From assembly GCA_028455995.1 (NCBI GenBank), contig JABELC010000002.1, positions 186,001 to 250,000 on the forward strand: 64,000 nucleotides of DNA, read 5' to 3'. Positions 31,122 through 41,961 of the stretch are shown here, in pieces. How positions within the stretch are numbered: position 1 is the stretch's first letter; each line of letters starts with the position of its first letter. Source of the DNA: Scleromitrula shiraiana (lineage: Eukaryota; Ascomycota; Leotiomycetes; Helotiales; Sclerotiniaceae). The translations under genes were made by a program, and so were the position numbers. Below the pieces are notes generated by a model. That model worked only from the letters and a program-made list of their open reading frames with translations. It was not told the origin of the DNA and ran no database searches.

Positions 31122-33480
31122 ATGAGTTGGAAGCTTGGAGATAATCAAGAATGGGAATTCCCACATCTCAAGATAGCTCAACATCTTCCGGTAAGTCTAA
31201 CGTACATCCGCGGACATTCTGCACGAATACTCTTTTTGTGTTCTTGGTTCTCTATCATGGTTTTGCTCTCTAATTTAGATTGTTAGACCTTTCCTGGCGG
31301 TAAGTACTATTCTGCACGAGTTTTGAGATGCGGTCTGACTTTTTTAGCCAAACGCCCATTTAATGGTCCTCCTAATGAAGAGGGTGAATTTTGGGCTGTG
31401 AAGTTCTATCCATATTCCAAACCCGGTGAAGATCCCATTTACGTTGTGGTAGGTTGGAAATATGTAAGTTCATACTTTCTTGATCGGCAAGGTGGTAATA
31501 GTGGTTAGAATATCTGCTTAAACAATGTACAGATCATACTCTATCGACTACTGGCAAGAGAGAATAAGAACATCGAGATCTTGAGGGTCATTATTGATGA
31601 GGAGGTGAGCTGTTATTACTGATGTAATAAGATTCTTCTAATGGAATCTTTAGGAAGATGTCGATCATTATGCTTGTGTGTGGACAAAAGATTTAGCAAC
31701 CGCAAGACCTTTAATTTGTGTAGCTGGAGCCGGTACAAAAATCAAGATTATTGATATTCTATCTGGAGAAATCATACACGTAGGTTACATTGCCTTATGC
31801 TAAAAGTACAAGCCAATTAACTTTTGCAGACATTTAGCGGTCATGGAGGAGTAAGAATCCGGTGTCATCAAGAGGTACATTTCAAACTGATTGAAGTAGG
31901 AAGTCCATGATCTAGCAATCTCTCCAACAAATCCTGAAATTTTAGCATCGGCGTCTATTGATTCGACAATTCGTATTTGGAGCTTGAATCCTGCTCATGC
32001 GAAACAACCATGCTTTGCAATATTAAGCAATGGCCATAAGGATACCGTCTCTACACTTGTATGTTCAACTCCAATTGTTGCATTGTTTATATTAACCAAC
32101 ATCAGGCATTTCATGACACCGGAAAATATTTACTTTCCGGAGGAATAGACCATGTGATCAATCTTGTAAGTTGTCTTCGAACGATATCAATACAATTCAT
32201 AACATCCTTGTAGTGGGTAACCCCAGAGCCTACGGGTACAGGACAACCAAGGCAAATCTTTAATCCTCATTTCTCAACATCTGAAATCCATACAAATGCA
32301 GTAGACTGGTAATTATGCATCCAATCTAAGGATACAGTACTTATTATTTACACCCAATACAGTGTAGCTTTCTACGGAGATATGATACTCTCTCGGGCCG
32401 CGGATGAAGATTGTATAGTTTTATGGAGCATATCAGGATTCTCTTCATCAGATCCCCCACCTAGTCTCAAGGAAGCGCCAACTCTCCATGACGACTCACG
32501 TGTCACTGTATCATGTTTTGCAAGTTCTGAGGAATATAACCGCATCATCGAGTAAGTCAAATTGTCTAGTCCTTCCATCCTACTCATACAATACAATGCG
32601 ATAAAGTCCGCGTTTACCAAATTAAGAAACCAATCGTAGATTTTCAACGCCTCATTGCGAAACTCAAACAATGCGCTTCTCCCTATTCCCCGGCATCCCC
32701 TCCCCCAACCCAAACATCTACACTCACCCCATCCTCGCCTGCCCAGCCGGGAAATCCAAAATCTATTTCTGGGATTTCAGCCGTCTAGAAGCCTACCAAG
32801 CATACAAAAAACTACTTCCCAAATCCCTCAAACATCCTAACCTCAACCTCCCGCCCCTAGATGACCTCGACATAAACGAAGTTCTATCCGAAACTTTCTC
32901 ACAACTCCATCCTCGATCTACCCAAAATTCTCAAAATTCCACACCCGCCCCCGAAGAAGCTACAAATAATCTCCAAATCAAACGACCGCCGTTCCTTCAT
33001 CCCTTCAGAAAGAGATCTGCTCGTCGCATAACAACAACAACAACGACGACGACGACGACATCCTCCTCGTCATCCACAAAAGAACTCTCAATCCCCGCCT
33101 CCCACCTCTCTCGCCTTCGAGACCACTCACCCTCAACATCCTCCACCACATCCACATCCTTCACAATAACAAATTCCAATTCCAACTCCAACTCCAACTC
33201 CAACTCCAGCACCTTCCTCCCCATCCCCATCCCCATCCCCATCCCCAACTCCAATCCCCCTTCCCACCTTCTAATCCCGACCACCGCGCACGACATCCAA
33301 ACCTGGGATAAAAAGTACTCGCTCAGCGACCCCCTAGCCAGACTCCTACCGCATAAGGAGGAGGTGGTGAAGAATTTGTCGTTTTTGGGGAGACAGGTGG
33401 AGTGGAGTAGGGGCGGCGAGTATTGTGTTGTTGTGGGGAGTGGACGGGTTATGGGGGTTTTTGGACGGTGGGAGAGGTAG
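31122..33480 (+). CDS. EED: Polycomb PRC2 subunit EED (WD40 protein)
   Basis: Eleven exons: 31122-31190, 31287-31299 (13 nt), 31348-31463, 31533-31604, 31654-31779, 31830-31850, 31900-32058, 32106-32165, 32214-32308, 32363-32551 and 32640-33480; all phases agree, 586 aa. The WD40 blades show EED-specific words: ACVWTKD, LICVAGAGTKIKIID, TFSGHGG, ASASIDSTIRIWSL, LLSGGIDHVINLW, HTNAVDCVAFYGDMILSRAADEDCIVLW (split by an intron) and MRFSLFPG. EED is the histone-tail-binding core of PRC2, which methylates H3K27 in the nucleus. Equivalents of human cage residues F97 and Y148 are present (F42, Y96), but the W364-Y365 pair is replaced by Gln-Thr just before MRFS. Between the sixth blade and the final strand lies a long Ser/Thr/Asn/Pro-rich insert encoded by microsatellite-like DNA. 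Confidence 0.9.
33031..33245 (+). repeat. Coding microsatellites inside EED
   Basis: Three adjacent in-frame simple runs: ACA/ACG units coding poly-Thr (about 33031-33060), AACTCC units coding alternating Ser-Asn (about 33173-33208) and CCCATC units coding Ile-Pro repeats (about 33220-33245). They make up the low-complexity insert and create a spurious antisense open frame. Confidence 0.85.
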
Positions 33481-33929
33481 GGGGATGTGATGGGATGTGA
33501 TGAGATGAGATTGGAGGGGGATATCGTGTGTACTGTGGGGATTAATCATTAAATTCTGGAATCGATCATGAGAAATGAATCTACTTTTCCTTACTTTACT
33601 TTATTTTACTTTATTTTATTTTACGTTATTTTATTTTACTTTAGTTGACCCAGAAGCGGAAAAATGAAATCGAAAGTGTGAGGGAAAAAGGAGAAAAGAA
33701 AAAGATATATGAAAAAGAAGAAGAAATAAGAGCAAACCAGCTAGGTCCTAATAGCCCCTTATAATACATTCGGACCCAATTGAATACCATTCATTCCATT
33801 AATCAATCAATCAACCAACCAACTCCCTTCCTCTCCTCCATCCTTCCACCAAGCAGACCTATCCATCCAATCAATCAATCATCTCATTATCACACCAAAC
33901 TCAAGCCAATTCCTCATCTAATACCTCAA
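33481..33929. other. Convergent 3' gap with TTTTA-rich tract
   Basis: Between EED and the thioredoxin-domain protein. Contains an imperfect run of TTTA/TTTTA units at about 33585-33642. No gene. Confidence 0.5.
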
Positions 33930-36340
33930 TCAATCCACCTTCCCCCCACCATTAGCACCCCCAAGTAACCCGTCCTTATCATCAACTCTAAAGAAGCCTC
34001 CCCTATTATTCTTAGATCTTCCCCTCCCCCAAATAGTAACTCCTAGTATAATCCCCGCAATAACTCCAAACGATAAGAAAGGATGTCCTGAGATAGCACC
34101 CCTTACATTGAAGAAGAACTTTTCGAAATTGCCAATTGTAGATTTTGGTTTAATTTTGGGTGGATTCTGAACGATTTTGGGGATGGTTTCGAGAATTGAG
34201 GTGCGGGATGGGATGATGTAGTTTCCTGTTATGGTTGTATCCCAGTATCTTCGGTTCTATGCGTTGATAATATGTCAGTGAATGGTCTATGTTAAGAGAG
34301 AGTGTGTCTAAAAGGAAAATACGCACATCTTCGTCATTTATGATGACTTTCTCGCCATCGTGTTTGACATCAATACCATAAGTGGTTCTGATCCATCGCT
34401 CCCAGAACACACCGTCGACCCATGCGAAACCAACCTCCTTTTGATCAGACTTATCCATGTTAATTCGAATACTTTTGGCAGCGCGTAGAGCACGTTGATC
34501 ATTGCGGTCCTCGGCTTCTTCAAGTCGTAGCTGTTTAGCATCTCGTAATTCTTGTCGTTCACGTTGGAAATTGATGATTTGTTTGTCCATCCATTCCAAT
34601 GCTGCACTCTTCAACTCTTTCTTAGCCATAGCAAATTCGCTCTCACGATCTCGAGTAAGGATAGCTAGCACGACAAGTTTTCCGTCCATGATCTCTCGGG
34701 AATTCGATGCTGTAAGCTCCGGAACAATGGGTAGCCATACGGACTGCATCCAGTGAAGAACTTGTCTGAAATCGCGCATATCTTGTGGTGCTAAGGCAGT
34801 GTAGTAAGTTGGTCGTCCATCGCGAGATACAAGTAGACGAGGCCAGGTGGTAATTTTGAATCGGTCTGCGAGAGCAGCACTGTTTGTCTTGACAAGTTTA
34901 GCATGTCCGATTAAGCTCAAAGTCAATCTTTCCAAGGCTGCAAAATCTTCACTTGTAGTGGCGTGATCGTAGAAGTATACGAAAATTACGTCCTCCTTTT
35001 CTTCCAATTCCTTGAACTCTGCAGCATCGATATCCCGAACTCCATCCCCGACATCTATAGCTTTGTTGGCAAATGAAACAAAGTCACCCAAACCTCTAAG
35101 TCCTTCATATTCGAGGCGTTCTCCGCCGCGGAAGAATAGAATCGTTGGGTAACCTCGTACATGCACGTCTTTGCACAATCTCGATTCAGCTTCGCAATCA
35201 ACCTCGCCCACATTGAGTTTCCCCTTCATTTCCTTTGCCAACTGAGCCCAATTTGGTGCCATAGCTTGACAATGATGACACCATGGTGCGTAGAATTTGA
35301 TGAACCAAGGATCTTGTGATAGAGTAACCAAATTTTGGAAGCTCTCAGCAGTGAGAGGGACAGAAACTCCAGCAGTGTTTGCGGTCGAAGTTGGCTTGGA
35401 AGGCTTCTTTTCAACCGCAGTAGCTTTGAGAGTAGCTTTGGTAGTCGTGGTGATTTTCCCGTTGGTAATATCCTTTACAGGCTCGGCTTGCTTCCCATCC
35501 TTTGCTGGCACAACAATATCTGCTGGTTTGTTCTCGGGCTTTTGTGCTGGCTTGTCGGCAGGCTTTTCTGTTGTCTTCTCAGTCGATTTGTCTGCAGGTA
35601 GTTCGGACGACTTCTCGGATGCCTTCTCTGTTGGCTTCTCGGCGGCAGTAGCTGGAGCCTTGAAGTCTGGACTGGTCGTTGCACGTTCTTCTGGCAATTT
35701 GGGTCCACCAATTGGTCGAGATCCTGGTCGAATAGTCTCTAGACTCTTTTCAATGAATGCGCTCAAAGTCTCCATAGTTTTGGTGCCAGAAAACCGTTTG
35801 TGCTCTATCCCATCTTTATATAAGATGAACGTTGGGAATGAATTCACGCCATGTTCCGAGCAAGCTGTGCCGAAAGCAATACAGTCCAAAGAGCCGAAAT
35901 GGAAGTTATAATAAGAAGTAAAAGAATCGAGGGAAGTCGAAGACGCTGCAGAGTCCTGTACTGGTTTGGAAGTATAATAAAATTCGTATAAAGTTTGGTA
36001 TGTTGGGGCGATGTGTATGCAGTGCGGGCAGTAAGGTCTAGAATTATTATTAGCCCATTGGGATTTTTATTCCTGGCAAGTAAAAGAGGCCATACGAATG
36101 ATGTTTGACAAACCAATACCCATCGGCAACCGTCTTCGGGAACAATGTTCCATTTATATCAAGAAGCGGAGGTACTTCTATCGAATTGAACGTTGTAGGT
36201 CGTGGTTCGTCTGAAGCCTCCTCCGCCAAAACCTCCCCTGGTAACTCTGGTGCAGCATTTTCCAAGGACTGCTCTCCAGTTTGTGCTATTACTGCAGATG
36301 TAAAAGCTGCAGTTAATAACGACAATGAAAGAAACCGCAT
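33930..36340 (-). CDS. ER membrane protein disulfide isomerase-like, two thioredoxin domains
   Basis: Three exons: 36340-36096, 36037-34327 and 34256-33930, 760 aa. A signal peptide (FLSLSLLTAAFTSAVIAQ) is followed by a first thioredoxin domain whose active site reads CPHC, formed right after the first splice junction. A long charged linker of Lys/Glu/Pro/Thr repeats (EKPTEKASEKSSELPADK) separates it from the second domain with WCHHC and FYAPW. A thioredoxin-like region (DVIFVYFYDHATT), a charged helical stretch (NFQRERQELRDAKQLRLEE), one membrane span near the C-terminus (FLSFGVIAGIILGVTIW) and a short basic/Gly-rich tail follow. The layout matches fungal Tmx/Eps1-type membrane isomerases of the ER that help fold or triage secretory proteins. 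Exact orthology is not certain. Complete. Confidence 0.87.
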
Positions 36341-36922
36341 TTTGAATAACTTAGGGGGCTACCAGCACCTTGAGAAGTGGAAATATTATTGCGGGTCGCG
36401 GCGAAACCGCCTGCGAAGACACGAGAAAAGACAATTTCTTTCTACAATTCCAAAATCTGTTGTCGCAGAATGACAATGAACTGTATATCTAATGGGTGTG
36501 AGAGAATTGTTATGGAAGAACGTCGCCGTTGAAGTTAAAGAGTGTAAATGTAAATGTAAATTATGAAAGGGGAATAAAGAATAATAAGACGCTTCATTGC
36601 ACCCATACGAATTGATGGAACACAGTTGCAGGCACTAGGGAACTTTACCAAACGATTGGCTGACTAAGTAATCCCTGCTGCTTCTTTTTTGAGAACAACT
36701 TACACGTGATAGCCTAAGAATGCCTATAAGTCAACCTGGGCCAAACTAATATCTTCAGATTCAGATATCCTAAGTAATTTTTGAAGTATTGACCGCAAAG
36801 GGATTGAGATTCTTACCGGTCTACGTTATCATCTCAGAACTTGTCCTCATAGGGGTCTCTTAAGGTGATAATTGTGCCCAGCACACTAGAATTCCAAATC
36901 TTCAAGGGCGAGGGAACAACTC
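36341..36922. other. Divergent promoter region (isomerase / Tdp1)
   Basis: About 580 bp; no coding sequence recognised. A short TGTAAA direct repeat (GTGTAAATGTAAATGTAAA) lies near 36542-36560. Confidence 0.45.
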
Positions 36923-38731
36923 GTGGATAATTCTATATCAACCACCATCATGGACCAAAGCTCTGATGAGCGTGCTCAAAAACGACGCAAAACTGAACAA
37001 GATGATGATAAAAGTAATGGCAAAAACTTACGAAAAGCTTTAGCAAGATCTATCTCACCACCTCCGTTGAAAAGAAAACAATGCAAAGCGCCCAATATTC
37101 TGAAATCTCCATTTCAACTAACAACAATCCAAGACTTGCCTCCTTCTTCCAATGCAGACACTATATCATTGAAAGACATTTTGGGAGATCCTCTTATTGC
37201 AGAGTGTTGGGAGTTCAACTATCTTCATAATATCGATTTCTTAATGAGTGCTTTTGATGAAGACATACGTAGTATGGTGAAAGTCAACGTGATACATGGG
37301 TTTTGGAAGCAGGAAGATCAGTCGCGATTGAACCTCAAGGTAGGCTCAGGTTGTCTAGAAGTTTTCATCTGTAATACTATTTTGGCACCTAGCATGAAAT
37401 AGGGATCGGGCATTTAATAAAATGGAATCTAATGCAATCATAGGAGCAAGCTTCTAAATATCCAAATGTCACGCTTTTAACGGCTTACATGTCAGAAATG
37501 TTCGGTACTCATCATTCCAAGGTACAAGATTCTCAACCATACAATTCTGAATGTCAACTAATCTTGGTAGATGATCATTCTCATTCGCCACGATTCAACT
37601 GCACAAGTTATTATTCATACCGCTAATATGATCCCCTTCGACTGGGCAAATATGACACAAGCCGTATGGAAATCACCTCTTTTACCTCTCATTGACCCGA
37701 AGAAACCAAGTCCTTCGGATTCTACACAAATAGGTTCCGGTTCAAGATTTAAATCAGATCTGCTCAATTACTTGAAAGCATATGATACCAAAAGAGTTAT
37801 ATGCAAACCGCTAATCCAAGAACTTTTGAAATATGATTTTTCAGAAGTTCGTGCAGCACTCATTGGTAGTGTACCAGGAAAGCATGACATCGATACAGAT
37901 TCAAAGCAAACAACATGGGGCTGGGCCGGTCTGAAAAATGCTCTAAAATCTATCCCAGTTAACAAGAGTCAGCCCGAGATTGTGATTCAAATATCCTCCA
38001 TAGCATCTCTAGGAGCGACTGACAAATGGCTGCAAGCGTTTTTCAAAACACTGCGCACATCTAAGAATACCACTTCCTCAAAACCAAACTACAAAATTAT
38101 CTTCCCAACAGCCGACGAGATTCGAAGAAGTCTAAATGGATATCAATCCGGTACAGCAATACACACCAAAATTCTAACATCCACCCAAGCAAAACAACTC
38201 ACCTATCTCAAGCCAATGTTATGTCACTGGGCAGGCGACGGTGCACAGCATGCAACAACCTCATCATCGCAACCTGCTGCATCACAGTCCCGATCAAAAC
38301 CACAATCAGACGCCGGCCGCAAACGAGCTGCACCCCATATAAAAACCTACATTCGATTCAGTTCCCACTCCCATACGTCTATCGACTGGGCCCTCGTAAC
38401 CTCCGCTAACCTCTCTAAACAAGCATGGGGTGAATGTACCAATGCAGCTGGAGAAGTAAGAATCTGTAGTTATGAAATTGGAGTTTTGGTCTGGCCGGAA
38501 CTTTTTGCGGAGAATGCTGTTATGGTTCCTACGTTTAAGACGGATGTACCTGCTCTTGAGAAGAATGATAGCGGTGCTGGTAATGGAGGGGAGAATGAGG
38601 AGGGACTAAGAGTTGCGGTGAGAATGCCTTATGATTTGCCATCGGTGGAGTATGGTGTTGATGATGAGCCGTGGTGTGCTACTGGGTCGTATACGGAGCC
38701 GGACTGGGTGGGTCAGACGTGGAATGTATGA
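36923..38731 (+). CDS. TDP1: Tyrosyl-DNA phosphodiesterase 1
   Basis: Three exons: 36923-37339, 37444-37521 and 37571-38731, 551 aa; a second Met at 36950 (MDQSSDERAQ) would give 542 aa. The disordered basic N-terminus (KRRKTEQDDDK) likely carries a nuclear signal. Both phospholipase-D-type HxK motifs of the Tdp1 family are present: THHSKMIILIR with IIHTANMI after the second intron, and PHIKTYIRF followed by VTSANLSKQAWGE. Ends near DWVGQTW, usual for fungal members. The enzyme removes topoisomerase I remnants and other adducts from DNA 3' ends in the nucleus. A low-complexity Ser/Gln stretch (ATTSSSQPAASQSRSK) sits in a loop before the second motif. All catalytic residues are intact. Confidence 0.93.
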
Positions 38732-39127
38732 ATGTATAAATGAATGACTAAGGTGGGAAGGGGAGTCTTGCGAAGGAACTACTTGTACTTATACTTATGA
38801 CTTATGATTATGGCGATACTACACCAATTAGCATACTCTAGCATAGCACCCTAGCATAGCATAGACATCACTTAGCTCTAGCATTCGCATTTCAATAAAC
38901 CATATATGTATGCAAGTATAGGTATATATGTGAATTCCAAAAATTCCACGCAAGCACCAGCACTTAATGCATCCATGCACCCATGCATGTATGAAAGCTC
39001 TCTGTTTCTTTCTTTCTTTCTTTCTTTCTTTCCCCTGTATCATATATGCATTGTAACCATCGCAATATCGCCCACCCATATATCAGCAATCCGCCCCCTC
39101 CCCCATTCTAACATAAAGCAATCCGAT
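38732..39127. other. Convergent 3' gap with TTTC microsatellite
   Basis: About 400 bp between Tdp1 and ACBP. Contains several TAGCAT repeats near 38830-38860 and the TTTC run at 39006-39031. No gene. Confidence 0.5.
39006..39031. repeat. (TTTC)n microsatellite
   Basis: About six perfect TTTC units in the non-coding gap between Tdp1 and ACBP. Confidence 0.85.
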
Positions 39128-39698
39128 TTAGTTTCCACCACCGACAGCCTCGGGAACCTTGTCGGCATCATACCCGCAGCTGACCTTCAATTCCTCGATC
39201 TTCTTGACGTATCGTTCCTTGGCCTCGTCGGCTGTGAGTCCCTCGTCGACCTTTGCTTGCCAGGCCTTCTTCTTGGCCTTGCCCTGTTGATTTGGGGATT
39301 TGTTAGTATATGATTTTGCATTCCATTTTGTTTGATTTAATTGAGATGTTTTAGTTGATCGATAGAAGTGGGAACATAGGGGTAGAAGTAGGATGAGGGT
39401 GTGTAAACGGACCTTCAAGTCAAACATCCCTGGGTTTTCAGTTGCGGTGATATCTTCGCCGAGTGCGACTTTGTAGAGAGCTATGGTGGATCGAGGTTAG
39501 TAGAGTGATTATGGACATGAGAATGAGTTCATAATGAGTATAATAGAGGTTTGTTTCAGAAAGAGTGGGGCTTGTATATATTTATGGGGGAAAGGAAGGA
39601 AGAAAGGACGAACCGTAAAGCTCGAGGAGATCATCGGAAGAAGGCTTAGAGGTAAGCTTCTTGGAGTCAAGAACTGCGGTGTCGAATGCGGTGGACAT
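39128..39698 (-). CDS. ACB1: Acyl-CoA-binding protein
   Basis: Three exons: 39698-39614, 39480-39413 and 39283-39128, 102 aa. The typical ACBP layout is visible across the junctions: DDLLELY then ALYKVALGED, NPGMFDLK then GKAKKKAWQAK, and ERYVKKIEELK. These hold the Tyr and Lys residues that bind the CoA head group. The protein ends with a short Gly-rich tail, about 12 residues longer than minimal ACBPs. It carries long-chain acyl-CoA in the cytosol and buffers it for lipid synthesis and breakdown. The start is the Met after an AAAATG-type context; the open frame upstream is leader sequence. Confidence 0.93.
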
Positions 39699-40608
39699 TT
39701 TGAATATGGTTTCTTTCGAAGGAAGATAGGGCGGAGCTTGTTGTGTTGCTGCAAATATTAAAGAAAAGGTTAATAATGGTAGCAATAAACAGAAAGTAAG
39801 GAGAATACTCGAGAATAATTTCAAAAACTTACAGGTCTAAAGATTTCGCGTTTTAGTTTGTGTTGTTGAGGTTGAGGGATTGAAAAGAATTGCTTGGGAA
39901 ATGTTGATGCGGCGGGGAAGGGGATGGTGGGGTTGAAGACAGGTGGGCGCTTGTGGCGTTTATTTTCACATCACAAAGACAGGGGTAAATTTGTCTCATA
40001 CAAGCGGAAATTTATTCTATGACTAGAAACTAAATACAAAGTTTCAAGAACACTTTAGGAAGTTCCTTTACATCATTCATGACTGTTGAGTCGGTTAAAT
40101 CATACCTAAGTATCCAATCCATTCTGGCCTGCAATGGGAGGTCCAAGTGACCCTCCCCGAGACAATCCATGATCAGTTTAGTGCTGGTCTCCCATTTTCC
40201 AATTCCAATATTTTACCAGTTCTATTCTCAATATGCCACCTCCTCTGCTCTCCCTCCTTCTCTATGTAAATCTTGATGTCTAAAAGTCTGTTCATAATCT
40301 GTGATCATTAGCAAATGCAGCAAAAGTCATTATATCTTCACGTCACAAGCATCAGGGCGTGTATTGATCCATAAAGTTATGTTTCAGATGATAATCAAAA
40401 AGCTATATTGTTTAAATTGATTGCAAGTAATTATATAGTTATATCTGATATCAATAACCTAAAGTTCTATATTATCTAGATTGAAACTATAGAATCATAT
40501 AGTTTTCTCTGATATCAATGGCTTAGAGCTTCACGATATTTAAATAGGAACTATATACTTAGAATATAATTCTAATATGGTGCGTGAAACACACGCCCTG
40601 GTGCAAAG
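39699..40608. other. Intergenic region with degenerate repeat patch
   Basis: ACBP promoter and AT-rich sequence. The stretch 40383-40570 holds about three diverged copies of a roughly 60-bp unit, listed separately. No gene. Confidence 0.5.
40383..40570. repeat. Degenerate AT-rich tandem repeat, about 60-bp unit
   Basis: Two clear copies start near 40432 and 40497, each running ATATAGTT..., then CTGATATCAAT, a variable middle and a GAAACTATA/GGAACTATA end. A weaker third copy precedes them. Differences between the copies are mostly C/T and G/A. Confidence 0.55.
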
Positions 40609-41095
40609 ATGTGGGAGAACCTAAGTACAAACAATTTTGTTCCAAACACTCTCAATAATAGCTTATCAGGGAGCAGAAACACTGGTTCACGTAGGACTAA
40701 ACCGTCTTTCAAAACAGAACATGCATCCAAGTCAGAAAAAAACATTTCATCTGCAGTACTACGGATGAGGGGCGGAAGATCTACGCAAGATTCACGAGAT
40801 GTTGATGGACCTAGGAGCTCTCCAAGATATAGATACCCTAGCGGGATTTTCACATTTACCAGTACGTCTGATCAGCATCTAGAATTCGTCGACTTACATG
40901 ATTGAATCAGTTATCAGTGTTACCGCGATTAACGACCCAAAATCAGCGATTAAGTTTCGAGATCGGGGGATATACATCATGGGAACTATTCGCTTTGGTC
41001 ACTACTTAAGCAAAAGATTCAAAACCAAGACGATTCGGAGCTCGACCGAGAACTCAACCGAGATTGTTTTAAATGAGGAAATCGAGTGGAGTTAG
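40609..41095 (+). CDS. Possible two-exon orphan protein
   Basis: Exons 40609-40861 and 40911-41095 around a 49-nt GTACGT...CAG intron, phases matching, 145 aa. The first exon is polar and Ser/Arg-rich (SGSRNTGSRRTKPSFKTE); the second is more ordered (SVTAINDPKSAIKFRDRGIY). A further GTAAGT overlaps the stop region, so another short exon could follow. An antisense open frame of similar length exists. No family recognised; it lies beside the degenerate repeats in an AT-rich area. Could be a chance open region. Confidence 0.3.
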
Positions 41096-41961
41096 TAAGT
41101 CCTGCCACTACATCTATTTTTTTCCCTCCAGTATTCGGATCCTCGAAGCTTAGAACTTGCTAATGTTAGGAAGTAAATCTGCACCGAAGCCTCTTTGGGA
41201 AGAAGTGTGATGAGAATATTAGTTTTCATCTTGCAATAAGGCATATCTATAACTATCTTGGGGATATTTCAATAGGTAATTTATCTTACAAGACTCTAGA
41301 ATGGAAAAATCCAGATGGGTTTAAGCTCTTATCACTCACTTACTAGATGCAGCGCATAAGTTTATGAACATTCGGTTTAGTAATCTTCTTGCCATTGCAG
41401 ACTATCACCAAGATGTCGTTTGGGAAACAGCGAACACGGGAATAAATAGTGGGACATGAAGTGGCTAATTTGGTTGATAGGAGTTCATAAAGTATATTTC
41501 CAGTCGGGGAAGATAAAATTGACCTTCCGCCTTCATGATTCAATATGGAAAACCAGTTAGTCGGTCATGCAAAATAGTCATTGAATGGCGAACATACCAG
41601 CTAGAGAGTGGGGCAGTGTTGGCTTGCAGGTTCGAGGTGCTCAAGATTTCAAATCTTATTTCCATATTCAGCTCAGGGTTACATCCCGCTAGGGGGTGTA
41701 TAATTAATGCACTAGCTCCATATTTATGTTCTGATTATCTAGTTCTTAATCAAAAAATTCAAAGTTTTGATCCAATAATACTAGATGGAATTTCCTGCTT
41801 GTTTATAATCAACTTGAATAATGTATCTTTTGTAGCTAAGTAGTGATGATGAATTGTCGATTACTACATTATTAATATGCAGAATCTATATTCAAGAGAA
41901 ACTCTTTTACGAATAATGAATAGATAAATAATCATCTCTGGTTACCAAGCCTTCCTTCTGG
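41096..41961. other. Intergenic region
   Basis: About 870 bp. Two short frames (41343-41543 minus, 41535-41843 plus) lack domains or splice support; the minus one ends FPNDILVIVCNGKKITK, only faintly BTB-like. No gene called. Confidence 0.4.

Noticed and set aside
32997..33296. Minus-strand frame of 99 codons with Met-Gly and Glu-Leu repeats
   Set aside because: Shadow of the EED microsatellites; no domain and no start context.
35297..35911. Plus-strand frame of 204 codons rich in Ser, Ala, Gly and Phe
   Set aside because: Antisense of the thioredoxin protein's Lys/Glu/Pro repeat linker.
41343..41543. Minus-strand frame with a faint BTB-like phrase
   Set aside because: The match is only a few residues, with no partner exon carrying the rest of a BTB domain.
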